Source: Takakia lepidozioides (Eukaryota; Streptophyta; Takakiopsida; Takakiales; Takakiaceae). Taken from it: 64,000 nucleotides of DNA. The stretch's first letter is position 1; each line of letters starts with the position of its first letter. Position numbers and translations under genes: made by a program. Where the stretch lies: the NCBI GenBank assembly GCA_030704615.1, contig CM060731.1:57144756-57208755 (forward strand). Reading direction: 5' to 3'. Positions 22,812 to 33,688 of this stretch are shown piece by piece. The notes beneath the pieces were generated by a model that saw only the letters and a program-made list of their open reading frames with translations, made no database searches and was not told where the DNA came from.

Positions 22812-23297
22812 CTACCACACCTACAGCCCACATAAAACATAAATGTGAAGGCACATACCAACACCCCATTGTGGGGTGGTAAACGCACAAGCACAACTAA
22901 GCCTTTGGCCATGCACAATTTCTGCACTGTGCAAGTCAGACTTAGAGATGTTATGGTGGCTACATGCAAAGAGAACACATATAAAAGCGATATTGTCTAG
23001 CTTCAATCCATCCACTTGCATTTCTTTCAACAGTTGCAGCCCGCCTCCATAGATCACAACCAGGCTGGGCATATCCTGCAATCATCGCATTCCAGGACAC
23101 CAGATTTCCTTCAACCATATTGTTGAACACTCATTTTGCATCCTTAATGCTCCCCCCCCTTGGCATACATGTCCACCAGGGTACTGTTGAGAATGACATC
23201 CAAAATGTACAATTCCAGCTTTGATGATGTCAACATGGCCTCTTTGCAATATTCCAGGAGGGCTGCCAAGCTCGCACATGCATTGCATTCCACAGCT
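22812..23297 (-). pseudogene. PPR (PLS-class) protein fossil
   Basis: Across several frames the minus strand encodes ACASLAALLEYCKEA, then STLVDMYAKGG, SIKDAK, VFNNMVEGNLVSWNAMIAGYA, and finally DGLKLDNIAFICVLFACSH. This is the standard order of S, P and L motifs in organelle RNA-editing PPR proteins. At least two frameshifts and an in-frame TGA lie between the pieces, and a G-run near 23150 adds bases. The C-terminal E/DYW part is missing. It is a non-functional relic. Confidence 0.8.
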
Positions 23298-23456
23298 CCT
23301 CGTCTCCTTGTCTCTGTTACCTGTTTCTAGATACTTTCCTTTTGTCAGATTGGCAGTATCATGTCAAAGTCACTCCAAACTATGAAAGGTTCACTCAACC
23401 AGCTAACTTGTAGAATTCTGAATTGCATCTGCAAAGTTGAATGTGCCAGGGTAGAC

Positions 23457-24469
23457 CTACTTGGGGGAGAAGACACTCCAAACAAATAAATGGTTTTGCA
23501 TGAGAGTAAGGATGCCCGTGAATGCCGCCAAGATCACCCCGTTCAAAGCCATAGGCAAAATGCATGGAACAGTGAGTGCCTCAAGGCGCCATTGTTCAAA
23601 GACATTTGGCCCTTGAATATCGACTTTCTTTGAAAGCGCTTTAGGAAGGGGACAAGAAAGCAGTAGCATTCCCAGCATGAAGAGAAAAGGAGATGCATAG
23701 GTGATGATGAACCCCAACAGCCCTGAAAGCACAGTTGAATAGGATGACAAGCCCTGCAAACAAAAGCCCTTCCTTCTCATCAAAAGGGAGGGAAGCTCTT
23801 AGAAAATAATGCAGCACCTCAGAATACAATTATCCATCATAAGAATGAGTCCTGTGATTTGAGGAATATTGGAAAAATTCTACTTAAGATAATAAGGGCA
23901 GAGAGACCCCCAATGTATGCCACCACTACATCAACCGTCGCCAGAGTATTGCTGTTTCCCAGTCCAAAATGGCCAGATGCTCCATCCAATATCGTGTCAA
24001 GACCTGCACATCAATTTGACCTGAAAAAAGACTTCCTCAATGTGGAGCCTTCAAATTTCAGCTGGAAGCACTGCCACTTAATGCTACTTCAATAGGCTGC
24101 TGGTTTCTCCTAATACACCTTTTGCCCCTAGATTCAAAACCTAGTGCTTCTTCTTGGCTTCTTACATTCTCAAAGTGGGAATGAAGGCATTGCAATATTC
24201 AAGAGTGGTTGTCTCACCAAAAATATAGAAGTTCATTAACCCAGAGACAGTGGCCTCAAAGTCCCATCCTCATCAAAAAGATGTTAAGAGAAGGCAACCT
24301 GACAAGCGGACCCTCCAGCAGGAGTTGAAACATGGATCCCTGCAGGCAGGTCAAGGGAGGGGCCAATATCCATTGTCTTGGCTATAAACATAGCCAGCGC
24401 ATCGGTCTCCTGATAGGAGGCACCACCATGGTTGCCTGCATCTGTCATGCCATGATCACTTGCCACCAT
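23457..24469 (-). pseudogene. GPI ethanolamine-phosphate transferase (PIG-G/GPI7 or PIG-O type) fragment
   Basis: Exon 24299-24469 is 57 codons, flanked by AG and GT, and encodes SDHGMTDAGNHGG...YQETDALAMF. This is the metal-binding D-H-G-M loop of the alkaline-phosphatase-like catalytic domain. A second piece near 23910-24003 reads G-L-G-N-S-N-T-L-A-T-V-D-V, as in C-terminal membrane segments of PIG-G/PIG-O. The last exon, 23457-23753, encodes two or three transmembrane helices and ends LMQNHLFVWSVFSPK followed by TAG, where family members normally continue a little further. The enzyme adds ethanolamine phosphate to GPI-anchor mannoses in the ER. The N-terminal exons and the central membrane region were not found, so I treat it as a fragment. 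It could still be a real gene with long introns. Confidence 0.6.
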
Positions 24470-24766
24470 CTGCCACATAGATGCGTTTATTTCCAAACAA
24501 CTCCAAATGACCGTTTTCTGTACCATGGCACCTTGCAATAGATCTCCGCAAGCCAGTGCAAACTAAGACTTCACATCACACTCCAGAGCATAAGAGTAGC
24601 AGAACTTATGGCACTTGCTAGCTAAGACTACATACACACTACATTCATTCATGACATTGATACTGAAAAACCACATTTGTTGGCCAAATCTTGCTTGAGA
24701 AAGGAGAAGCTAAACCTTACACATAAAGTTCACTCAACTAGCTAACTTGCAGAATTCATTGCATCT

Positions 24767-25117
24767 GTAATGTCGGATTGGTCAGTGAGAACCACCACGG
24801 TGCAGCTGAGCGGGCAGACATTGAAACACGGCCTGCTAAGACCAAGTTGACTCTCCCAAGAACCTTGTAAACATCAGCAAGAATACCAAATCATGGTACT
24901 AACATGAGCCAAGGGCCCACATTTGCAGGATGGACAAACTTCTTCACATCGTACATTAAGAAAAAGCCACACCTTGTGATTGCGGTTGTCTCTTGTGTGT
25001 GCTGCTTGTGTCTGTAGTCAGGTAATGTCGGATTGGTCTGTGAGAACCACCACAGTGCAGCTGAGCGGGTAGAGATTGAAACACGGCCTGCTAAGACCAA
25101 GCAGACTCTCCCAAGAA
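24767..25117. repeat. Direct duplication of a 96-bp unit
   Basis: Positions 24767-24862 and 25022-25117 match with only a handful of differences (both contain AATGTCGGATTGGTC...TGCAGCTGAGCGGG). The stretch just before the first unit (24726-24766) also resembles 23385-23435. No gene is seen here. Confidence 0.8.
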
Positions 25118-25257
25118 AGGCGAGCTCCCAGCCGAAACCTCCTCGCACACATACCCTAGCGTTTCTAGGGTTGCTTGCTTCAAATGCGAAGGTTGCTCCA
25201 ATTGCGGGCCTCCCATGCATGTTTGCCCTCCCTCCCGCTCGCTCTTAGTCCGGCCCA

Positions 25258-25283
25258 CCCCCCCCCCCCCCCCCCCCCCCCCC
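25258..25283. repeat. Poly-C tract (26 C)
   Basis: An uninterrupted run of 26 C lies between two copies of CTCCCGCTCGCTCT. It could fold as a G-quadruplex on the minus strand, or its length may be an assembly artefact. Confidence 0.9.
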
Positions 25284-25769
25284 TCCCGCTCGCTCTAAGT
25301 CTGTTCACGGCTACCGTGAAGGGCAACTTTTTAAGTTTTTTAACCTTTTTGCAAACCCTATAAGCAACTTTTTGAATTTTGTTTTTAGAAAAGAAAAAAA
25401 GAAACCTCATGCCCTTGAGAAGGGGGAAAAATTAACCCCCTTTCATTTATGGGCCATGAGACCTACAAGACGATCAACGCACGGACATACCATCACGAAC
25501 AATCCTACACACGGGGTAGGGCAGCGGGTTTGAACCCCGAACCACCAAGGCCACACAGTGTGCACTTACCAGCCGATGTGTTTTTTTTAAATCTTTTGCA
25601 CTTTGTATTTTTAATTCATTCTAGTGGTCAAAGTTCCCATTTTTTCAAAATATAAATACTCATATATTATATATATAACCAGAAAAGCATGTGTCGACAC
25701 GTGCAATCATGTAGCGATCATCCATGTGATGATCTGGCAGAATGCATTAGAGTTAGAGTCATGAAGTAA
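25284..25769. other. Intergenic DNA, nothing recognised
   Basis: Low-complexity and AT-rich sequence (for example the TATATATAT stretch near 25660-25680). No gene is supported. Confidence 0.4.
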
Positions 25770-26032
25770 TATGTCCGTCTAGCAATATGCACACGTCATT
25801 CTACTGTAGCCATGACCGTGACTGGTAGTCATATCCGCCATGCCAATATTCGTGGTCAAACATGTTTGACCTGTGTTGAGCAGAGTCCGGAATCATGCAG
25901 TCGCATATACGCCTTCCCCAGACCTGCGTTATGACTTCAAAGGCATTTTACGACTGCAAATGGCATTTTTGCCACAAATCGGCCATGACTGCGCACCCAT
26001 GGCAGTCATGAAAGCTGCAATCTGTTGTAGTG
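25770..26032. mobile_element. CACTA element, right end only
   Basis: The sequence ends CTGCAATCTGTTGTAGTG at 26032, the complement of CACTACAACAGATTGCAG and nearly the same TIR as the MITE at 2009. GCAGTCATGA-like sub-terminal repeats precede it. No matching left TIR was found, so the left border given here is only where such repeats begin. The element end lies directly against a coding exon of the methyltransferase-like pseudogene. Confidence 0.7.
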
Positions 26033-28080
26033 CGCTGCAAGTTCGGAGTTGTGGAGGGCAATATCTGGCTCAAAGGCGAAGACATGTCTATCGGACAACG
26101 TCCCTGCCCACATTGAAGCACCTGATGGACAAAGCGGGCAGTTAGTAGCATGTGGCATGCAATTGCAATCGGGCCAGGGGACAAATTGTGCACATGAAGG
26201 CTTACCCGTGCCGCATGTGAGGTCAAGAATCCGCCTTTGGACATCCGAGCACGCCTCCATGAGGGTTTGGATGAAAGCAGGGCTTCGGGTCGGGCTGTAC
26301 CGCCACGGTTTGCCTGTCTTTGTGTCCTTCGGCATACTGGAGTGGGGCACATAGTTATAGAGGACATCGTAGGTAACAGGGTCCACAGCGGCATCAACAA
26401 GACGACCGTCGTTGCAAAATTTGAACGTAGACCCTCTCTTCACAAAACAATATGCCTCAAACACCAATGTCTGCAATCCACAAAAGAGAGGGATCAACTC
26501 AGGGTCTAGTTCAGATACACCACAATATGAAGTGAATGCAATAGATTGATAACTTCCACTCTGGCCCTCTGTTCACAACCCCTGCGTATTGATGCAGAAC
26601 CATTTTTTGAGGAGGACAGGGGTGACATTTTTCAGTGTCCACCTTGCCACAACATTGTCTGTGGTCTTCCCTCTTGTGGCAAGGACCACAATACATCCAC
26701 CGTCATCCAGGAGCATCCCCACCAGCCCAAACCCGGCTCTCCAGTAGTCCTCAGTAAACCTGTTCAGGTGGGCACACCATCCAGGCCCTCCAGTAGCTCC
26801 CCATCTGGAATATCAAGGAGAATCATATCGCAGGCTCTCCCCACCTCACCACCCCCCCCCCCCCCCCCCCCCCCCCGAGTGCTCTGCAATCCGTGCTCAT
26901 AGCCGTGAAGAATTCCATCATGGATTCGAACCATGGGTGTCTTTAGGCTCTGTACTGGGAGCCCTCTTCTTGGCGTTCCCCTTCAGCTCCTCCACAGACT
27001 TGTTGTATGCCACCTTCTTCGCCCTGGCAGCCAGAGCATCAAGGAAGCTCTCATTGACACATTGGATGATGGTTGGGGTTCTAGCTTTGGCCCTTCTGCG
27101 GAAACGTCACCGCCGAATACCGCGTGTAGGCTCGCCCTCAAATGCCAACTTCTTGGCAGAGCCAGTCCCAGTCCGAACTGACTTGGGAACCCGGACGACC
27201 GTGATTGAATGGTACCAGCAGCAACAGTCGCAAGGGACTTGCACAAAGTCGTCGTCGGAGTCACTCCCTTGGGGACCCTCCTGCGGCCTCCTCTGGTTGC
27301 CCCGGTTGTTTTTTGGTTTTTGGGGGTTACGTACTCCCCTGTTTCCATGTCCTTTTCTTTTGACCTTTATTCTTTCCAGACTGAGTGCCAGCCACCCCCT
27401 GGACAGCCATCCCCCAGGGCCCGAATCCGAAAATTCGGCGCCATTTTTCAAGGACTTCTTCACAACTAATTTTCATTCGCCACATAAGGGCCTCTTAAAT
27501 CTCGAAATGTAGGGACTAAAAAGAAGGCATCGGTATGTACCTGTACAGAAGGCGCATTGCCGCTTTGTCCGCGTTCGGCTGGTCGATGAACTCGTGGCTC
27601 TGACGGGCATGGGGTATCTCTCGAAAGAATCGGTCGGTTTTGTAGAGCAGAAAGTACCTCGTCAGATAGTCGCGTAGGTAGGTCTCTGTCACCAGAAATC
27701 TCCAACTTGAACTGATGTGTGTGTGTCAAGCTGCTCTTGCGCATTCGTCGTCACCTATGGAGATTCTTCATCAGACCACTTTCCTCAAAAAATACAATAA
27801 ATCCATCCGATACAAGAGTAGAAGCCCCAATGAAGCGTGGGAAAGTACCTGAAACCACCATGTCATGCGGTTCATCCACATGTCGAATGTGGGGTCGGAC
27901 AGTTTGTCGGGTTTGGGGAAGCTCCACATGTCCCTTGTATTTTGGGAACCATTCCAGATTTGGAGCCACCGGGTCTGTCCAACCACCCAACATATTAGTA
28001 AGCGCCAAACACCACAAAAACGAATTGTTGCCACGACATTTTTGGTTAAGAGTGTATAACCTTTTATGTTGCATCCACAC
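26033..28080 (-). pseudogene. Methyltransferase-like gene, second copy, disrupted
   Basis: Exons on minus run as follows. 27751-28080 encodes VAPNLEWFPKYKGH and V-R-P-H-I-R-H-V-D-E-P. About 27540-27700 encodes DYLTRYFLLYKTDRFFREIP. 27100-27470 encodes a basic Lys/Arg/Asn-rich linker with an acidic S-D-S-D-D-D patch. About 26990-27060 encodes F-L-D-A-L-A-A-R-A-K-K. About 26800-26825 encodes LLDIPDG and, in another frame, EDYWRAGFGLV...GGCIVVLA (26600-26770). Exon 26206-26470 encodes FEAYCFVK...RSPAFIQT...ILDLTCGTG, and exon 26033-26121 encodes A-S-M-W...RHVFAFEPD. The last two introns match those of the 107-1551 gene in position and phase. A frameshift after DIPDG, a poly-C run and a CACTA end at 26032 show that it is dead. 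It reveals upstream exons missing from the first copy. Confidence 0.6.
26852..26876. repeat. Poly-C tract (25 C)
   Basis: 25 C in a row on plus, just upstream of the LDIPDG-coding segment of the pseudogene, where it would lie in an intron or destroy the frame. Confidence 0.9.
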
Positions 28081-28159
28081 ATGATGTGGCTAGACGATGC
28101 AACTTCTCCGTCATCGTGGGCTTCAGAGCGCGGGAGTAGTGCTCCCCACCTCCACCAGA

Positions 28160-30048
28160 AAGTCGTTTTGATCCCATCTTGTGTAATCACATGCCCCAGG
28201 AACTCCACTTTTGTGACCCCGAATTCTCACTTTGAAGCTTTGGCATACAGCTTCCCTTCCCGCAATTTCTGGAACACCCTTTTTAGGTGCTCCAGGTGCT
28301 CTTCCTTTGTTTTCGAGTACACCAAGATGTCGTCGATGTACACGATCCCAAAATCATCCAACCACTCCTGGAAAAGGCTGTTCATTAGCGTGTTAAAAGT
28401 TGCGGGTGCGTTGGTGAGCCCAAAAGGCATCACCAAGAACTCGTACGAACCATATCTTGTCTTGCACGTGGTCTTCTCCTCATCTTCTTCCGCCACTCGA
28501 ATTTGATGATAGTCGGAGCGCAAATCGATCCGGCTGAAATACTTCACTCCTACCAACCAATCGAAAATGTCGTCGATCCTTGGCAAATGGTACTGGTGTT
28601 TTATAGTCACCTTATTCAGAGCCATGTAATCGACACACATCCCCAGCGTCCCATCCTTCTTGTCTGCGAATAGCACCGGGGCTCCGTAAGGTGTCTTACT
28701 CGGCCGGATGTACCCCTTTGACATTAGATCCTTGGACTGAGTCTTCAGCTCAACCAACTCTATGTGGCTCAACCGGTAGGGCGCCTTGGCAGGCAGCTCC
28801 GATCCCGGTATCACCTCAATCTTGTGATCAACTCCCCTTCGCGGTGGCAAGCCACTTGGTAAATCCTCCGACATCACATCCTGGTATTTCTCCAAGATCC
28901 CCTTGATCCAATCTGGGCTCGGCTCCCCATCGCCTTCTCCTTTCACTTGTCTAACGTAAAACAAAAACTAGGGCTCGTGTGGTTCCTCCACGGCCCATTC
29001 CCTTGCTGACAGAAGGTTTATTCGCCCTCCCACGGGTTTGGGCGTTTCCGACACTCGTAAAACTTCGCCACCATTCCCACACGACATCGTGACTACTCTC
29101 TTGCGGCCATTTATGACCGCTCTGGATTTGCTCAAAAAGCTCATCCCCAAAATGAGATCCACTCCATCGATCTTGCAAATGGTGAAGTTCTCACGTCCCT
29201 CCCAACTCCCCAGTTGAAGAGGAACATCGAACGCCAACCTCGTTGCCAATTGTGGTTCTCCTTTGGCAGAACGCACCTCAATAGAGGCCCCCACGTCACT
29301 TGTCGGGAGCCCCAGCTTTTGTGCCGTTCCGGTGTCATGAATGAGTGCGACGCTCCTGTGTCCACCAACAACGACACGTTAGTTCCGGAAATTATCCCAT
29401 CCACGAACAATAACTGACTCCCTTTACGCAGGGTGCCAGTTTCCTGATACAATTCACAAGAGTAGTTGCCTACCTTGCAAGTCTTGGCGACCACCGCTTC
29501 CACCAAGCGGCTGATGGAATCTTCCGACAGCTCTGTGGTCGCCCGAGTCATGTTCAATTGTCGAGGTTTTGCGCACTTCTTAGCCATGTGCCCGGGCTCC
29601 CCGCAATTAAAGCACACTCCATCGAAGGTCGCCTTTTGTCCCCATAAGGCGTCGCACCTGATTTTCCTTTCGGAGCACTGGGTGTCGTTAAGGCCCTCCC
29701 TTCGATTTCCACGTGCCATTGTCGCCGCGTGGCCTATCCCACTTCTTTTCCGGTCGAAAGGAGTCACCATCCCGCTGGGTTTTCTTGTGGTTCAGCTCCA
29801 TATGGCCTTGTCTTTCACCCCTAGGGACATTTGAGAAACATTCAGCCCTCTCAATTGCCTCGTTCAAATCACCTGAGACAAGATGAGGAATTTGAAGCAA
29901 ACAGATGACATTCGGGGATATGTTCAGGCTTTCAATGTGCTGTTGCTCGAGGTCGCGGACATGGCAGAACCAGAAATGGTCTTCAACTTTGTAGCGGGAC
30001 TGGCCCCATGGGCCAGGCAGAAGTTGGAGGAGAAGCCACCTAAGGTGC
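28160..30048 (-). pseudogene. Ty3/gypsy internal fragment: gag, protease, reverse transcriptase
   Basis: On minus: a gag C-terminal part and CCHC knuckle (CFNCGEPGHMAKKC, about 29600), protease with LLVDTGASHSF, a continued protease fold (DLILGMSFLSKS), then a 245-residue RT frame (28227-28964) with the Y-I-D-D catalytic motif, the start of the thumb to about 28160, and no RNase H or integrase. No LTR flanks it. A gag segment of about 170 bp at 29880-30045 lies in opposite orientation (plus strand), next to the minus-strand remainder. It is closely related to the 6.9-22 kb element and supplies the RT region that one lacks. Confidence 0.85.
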
Positions 30049-30088
30049 CCATTGCACACCGCTCTCCTGAACACGAGCTTGTCATCAT

Positions 30089-30848
30089 TTTGAATATTGG
30101 ATGTCTTCGTTTTGCACCATTGGTGTCCATCGTGTAGGCTTGTCCATTCCGTGCATGAGGCTCAAAACAGGTCTACCCCGCCCAGGTGGAGGTAGCTTGA
30201 AGACGACATCCCCATCAAAGACCCCGGAAGGTACTGCACACGCTCAACAGGGCCAATGTCCCAGTCAATCCCCCGCAATTCACTCTTGAAACCGGTTGAC
30301 TTCAGTTTAGGAATGACACTAGACAGGTCCTTCAATTCCGGCACCACGACCACCGAAGAAGGAACCACAAAAGGAATTTTCGGAACGTCCTCCTCCGAGG
30401 AATCGGAGAGCTCAACAATTTGTCTGGAAGTTATGGGCTCCGTCTTCACGACCACATTCCTCTTGTCTTGAACAACAGAAGCAGCAGTTCCCGGCGTCAC
30501 ATACGAACCAATCGACTGCTGGCGAGGAGCTCCAAGAAACCTGTATCTTCCTAGAGGAACTGTCCACTGACTCATAAGTGTTTTTTCATCCGGTTTCTGG
30601 AAAACATACTTCATCAACTTCCCATCGACACTGGAAACCTCTCTTTCGAGCCACACAACACCATACTGGAACTCGAAACGCGTTGCTAGGAGATGATCCT
30701 CCGCAATTGCAAAACCATTGTCATCGGTATCCTTCGAGAAAGGTATTGGTTTCTCCACAGAGTAAAACTCCGCTTCGGAGGAAGCCATGTTGCTGCAAGA
30801 GAAATTCCCTCGCAGAAGTGCGGAAGCCACAAAGAGCGGAAGCCACAA
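30089..30848 (-). pseudogene. MULE transposase N-terminal fragment
   Basis: A 228-codon frame (30162-30848) aligns by eye with the N-terminal 250 residues of the 14.6 kb MULE protein. Shared points are a V-V-W-L-E-R-E / L-V-F-L-E-E-E strand, L-S-D-S-(S/D)-E followed by V-P, and S-E-L-R-G/S-E-L-V-G with Y-L-P/C-L-P. Near 30211 the frame shifts and F-D-G-D-V-V-F-K-L-P-P continues to a stop at 30089, matching F-D-G-N-M-F-F-E-F-P-P of the other copy. The zinc finger and catalytic core are absent. Confidence 0.7.
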
Positions 30849-31605
30849 CTTCTGTGCGGATTCTTGTTACAAATGATACTGGGGATTACATTTCTCTTGC
30901 TTTGCATTTCAGACCGAAACCTAGAAGTCCATCACCTTTACTAACGAGGTCGGCAAAGGACAACACGTCATGTATGTCCCAAACCATTCTGGAAAGGTCA
31001 GCCAAAACCTATTTTAAAAGCTGACATACCGTTGAAGAGCCTTTCAGAAACAGTTGTCAAAACAGTTCATAAAACAGTTAGTAAGTAGCTATGTGCCTTT
31101 ACCGACCCATGTGAAATGACGGCGGAGACCGACATCCCATGCCATCCCAATGTGTTCAGCCACGTGGAAGCCGACAATGCATTGAGTGAAGGGTTTAAGA
31201 GATATTGGCGGCGAACAAATGGAAGATGTTGAACCGGAAGAATCCAAAAAATCCAGTGAAATAAGTCATCCATCCGTATCAAATCTATGTGATGGCCATA
31301 CCTCCATAATGAAAGACGGCGGCCACTGCAAAATGGACGAGTGTGCCGTTAGGAGAGGGACACGTATGCAGTGAATACATGCATAACCGCCGAGAGCGAT
31401 GCCCCGACTACTACTCATCGCACGACGTCTCTTATCCGAGTAGATCGTAGTTTTTCAATCAGGAGAGTAGCAGGAGACAGAGTTCCGCGCGAGAGAGTGG
31501 AAGGCGTAGAAGACAGTCATTCTTTTTTACTTCAGCGCGAGAGAGGAAGAAGGCAAGAGAGAGAATGAAAGGTCGCAAGCTAGCGCGGCCCTGGAAACCA
31601 AACAC
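30849..31605. other. Intergenic DNA or 5' leader, nothing firm
   Basis: No recognisable gene. The 31490-31600 part is GA-rich, as a 5' leader of the following frame might be. Confidence 0.3.
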
Positions 31606-31854
31606 ATGGCGGGGGAGGACCAGCCGCTAGCTCCTGATGAACTTGGGGACAAAACTGCATCAGAGGACGACATAGACGCTATGGACACAGACGAGCCAGA
31701 CGCTGTTGCGAAGGAATCCACGCTGAAGGGGAAGAATGTCGTGGAGGAGGAGGCGACGCCGAAAGATAAGAAGGCTGCCCAAACTGGGAGGACGGCCGCC
31801 ATTGTTGCTACATCGAAGGCATCTGGGAGTTCTTCAGCCAAAGGACCTCAGGTG
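31606..31854 (+). CDS. Possible first exon of an acidic nuclear-type protein
   Basis: An 82-codon frame begins MAGEDQPLAPDEL, is rich in Asp/Glu then Lys/Ala/Ser, and is followed by a GT after CCTCAG at 31855. Composition suggests a disordered N-terminus. A candidate later exon at about 32553-32740 contains VEEEEDGMPYEDRAKDLLSF and K-V-N-L-A-Q-V-I-K-A-M-G. I could not join them with confidence or recognise the family. Confidence 0.3.
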
Positions 31855-31894
31855 ATTCTCTTACTTGCCATCTTCAGTCAAGTTTCCAGGGCGT

Positions 31895-32464
31895 GAAAAT
31901 TGCGTGCGGTGGCAAACGCAATTTTCTTGCCCTCTTTTCTGCTATTTTCTGCTTGATCATTCAGAGTTAGACCACAGGGATGCAGGCAATGCACAACACC
32001 CAAACCCGGGGGTGCCCCACTACTCTCTTTTCATCTACGGCATAGGAGGAGGGACTTTCACATTTCATAATGGTTGTACCATCCCAGTTACTAAGATTAG
32101 AGTTCCAGAAATGAGAGAAGGCCATAGAGAGAACCTCCAGTGAGTGTTCTCTTTATGACGTTCTCTCATTTCTCAAACGATCATTACCCTATTCTCCGAA
32201 GTTACAGCTATGATGTGTTAACAGCGACAGAAGCCCTGAAAACTCCGCAAAGTGGGTGAGAGAACCTCCAGAAACCGCGTACGTTGACGCACGCAGTTTC
32301 TGGAGGTTCTCTCACACTTACTTTTCTGCCTACAGCGAAATTTGATTGACCGTCTGCAACATACTTTTATGGAAGAGAGTAGATTGATATTGGGTATGAA
32401 ATAGGCAAGGAAATGAGTACTTTTCATAGGGTAGAAAATTGCGTGCGTTGAAGCACGCAATTTT
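31895..32464. repeat. Cluster of three related foldback hairpins
   Basis: There are three perfect hairpins: GAAAATTGCGT at 31895-31905 with 31916-31926; GTGAGAGAACCTCCAGAAAC at 32256-32275 with 32296-32315; and AAAATTGCGTGC at 32435-32446 with 32453-32464. The centres share a GCGT...GTTG...ACGC theme. Confidence 0.85.
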
Positions 32465-32749
32465 TGGCAAGTCTTTTACATGCGAAATATATCACTGTGA
32501 GTGCAGACGAAGAAAATGAAAGGTGCTGCTCAGGTAGAGGACGAAGTGATTGAGCAGAACTGGTGGTTGTTGAGGAGGAGGAGGATGGCATGCCATACGA
32601 AGACCGAGCGAAAGATCTGCTTTCCTTCTCCAAAGTGAATTTGGCCCAAGTCATCAAGGCCATGGGTGTCCCTGCGGGAAAAAATAATGATACCCCTATG
32701 TCGTTTGATCTCCATGCCCTTCGTTCGACCAGCTCTCACGAATGACAGG

Positions 32750-33688
32750 GCTGCCCCTCTCATCAAGCTCATTAAAATTCGTATTCACTTCCATCTTCAA
32801 GCTTTGGAGAAGCTCCACCACCCAAACCCAGAATTAGGATAGCACTCTGATTTCCATCCACTGTCACCAGACACTAGCATCTTTCCAAGATAACATCCTA
32901 TCACCACAAGAACAAATCCCATCTTCAAAGTGGTGGAAAGCAGGATCTGAGATTGTAGTGCACCCTGCATTAGAGTATCCATATTTATTTTCTGAAGCAC
33001 TAAGTATATCATGAGGAGCCTCAGGTGGTCCAATGGTCTCTCTTTTATTTCTCCTTCCCAAATTTGGTCTGTCTACTTTATCTACGCACTTCATAGTTGC
33101 CAGTATCACAGTCCAGTGCTGGAATCACCGTGACATTGTCCATACAGACTCTACATTGCAGACTGCATTCTTGCAATACATTCTCAGATCAGTTGCACTC
33201 CATCCGTTCAACAAGGGAAAAAGAAGCAGCCCTCCAAGGCTTTTCACTGCAGAATATAATACACAACAGGCGCCAATGACAGAATTTGTGTAGCAATAAA
33301 TTATGTACCTATAAGTAATGGTTGTTGCTATGATTGAGGCAGGACAAGTAACTGCCACCTTTATCGCTTCATTAATCTCTGGATTCCCCACTGATAGACT
33401 AGAATAATTATCTCACATTTCTGTATCAGACTCTTGTGGCACCAGCTCTCTCTACAACTAAGCTAACCAAAAGCAAAGAAAACAATATTCTCAGCTAGAG
33501 GCTTTGTTATTGCAAATTCCCACTAGTGAATGGGATCCAGATGAATTTTCCAGTCCCGCTAGAAGTGTTAACCATCAATCACCCTCTTTCATGCATTACC
33601 ATTGTTGCCGTATCATGTTCAGCAACACTGTTGGCACAGTTGTTAGATTACCTAAGATAGTGACAAGTACTTTTTCCTTGTTGTAGAA
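32750..33688. other. Unresolved stretch with possible minus-strand exon remnants
   Basis: Minus-strand frames (33125-33391, with a hydrophobic GGLLLFPLLNGWS segment, and 32797-33109) look partly coding, but I cannot identify them or find consistent splice joins. They may be downstream exons or relics related to the frame at 33689-33976. Confidence 0.2.

Noticed and set aside
25500-25560. GGTTTGAACCCC as the T-arm of a tRNA gene
   Set aside because: No acceptor, D or anticodon arms could be placed around it.
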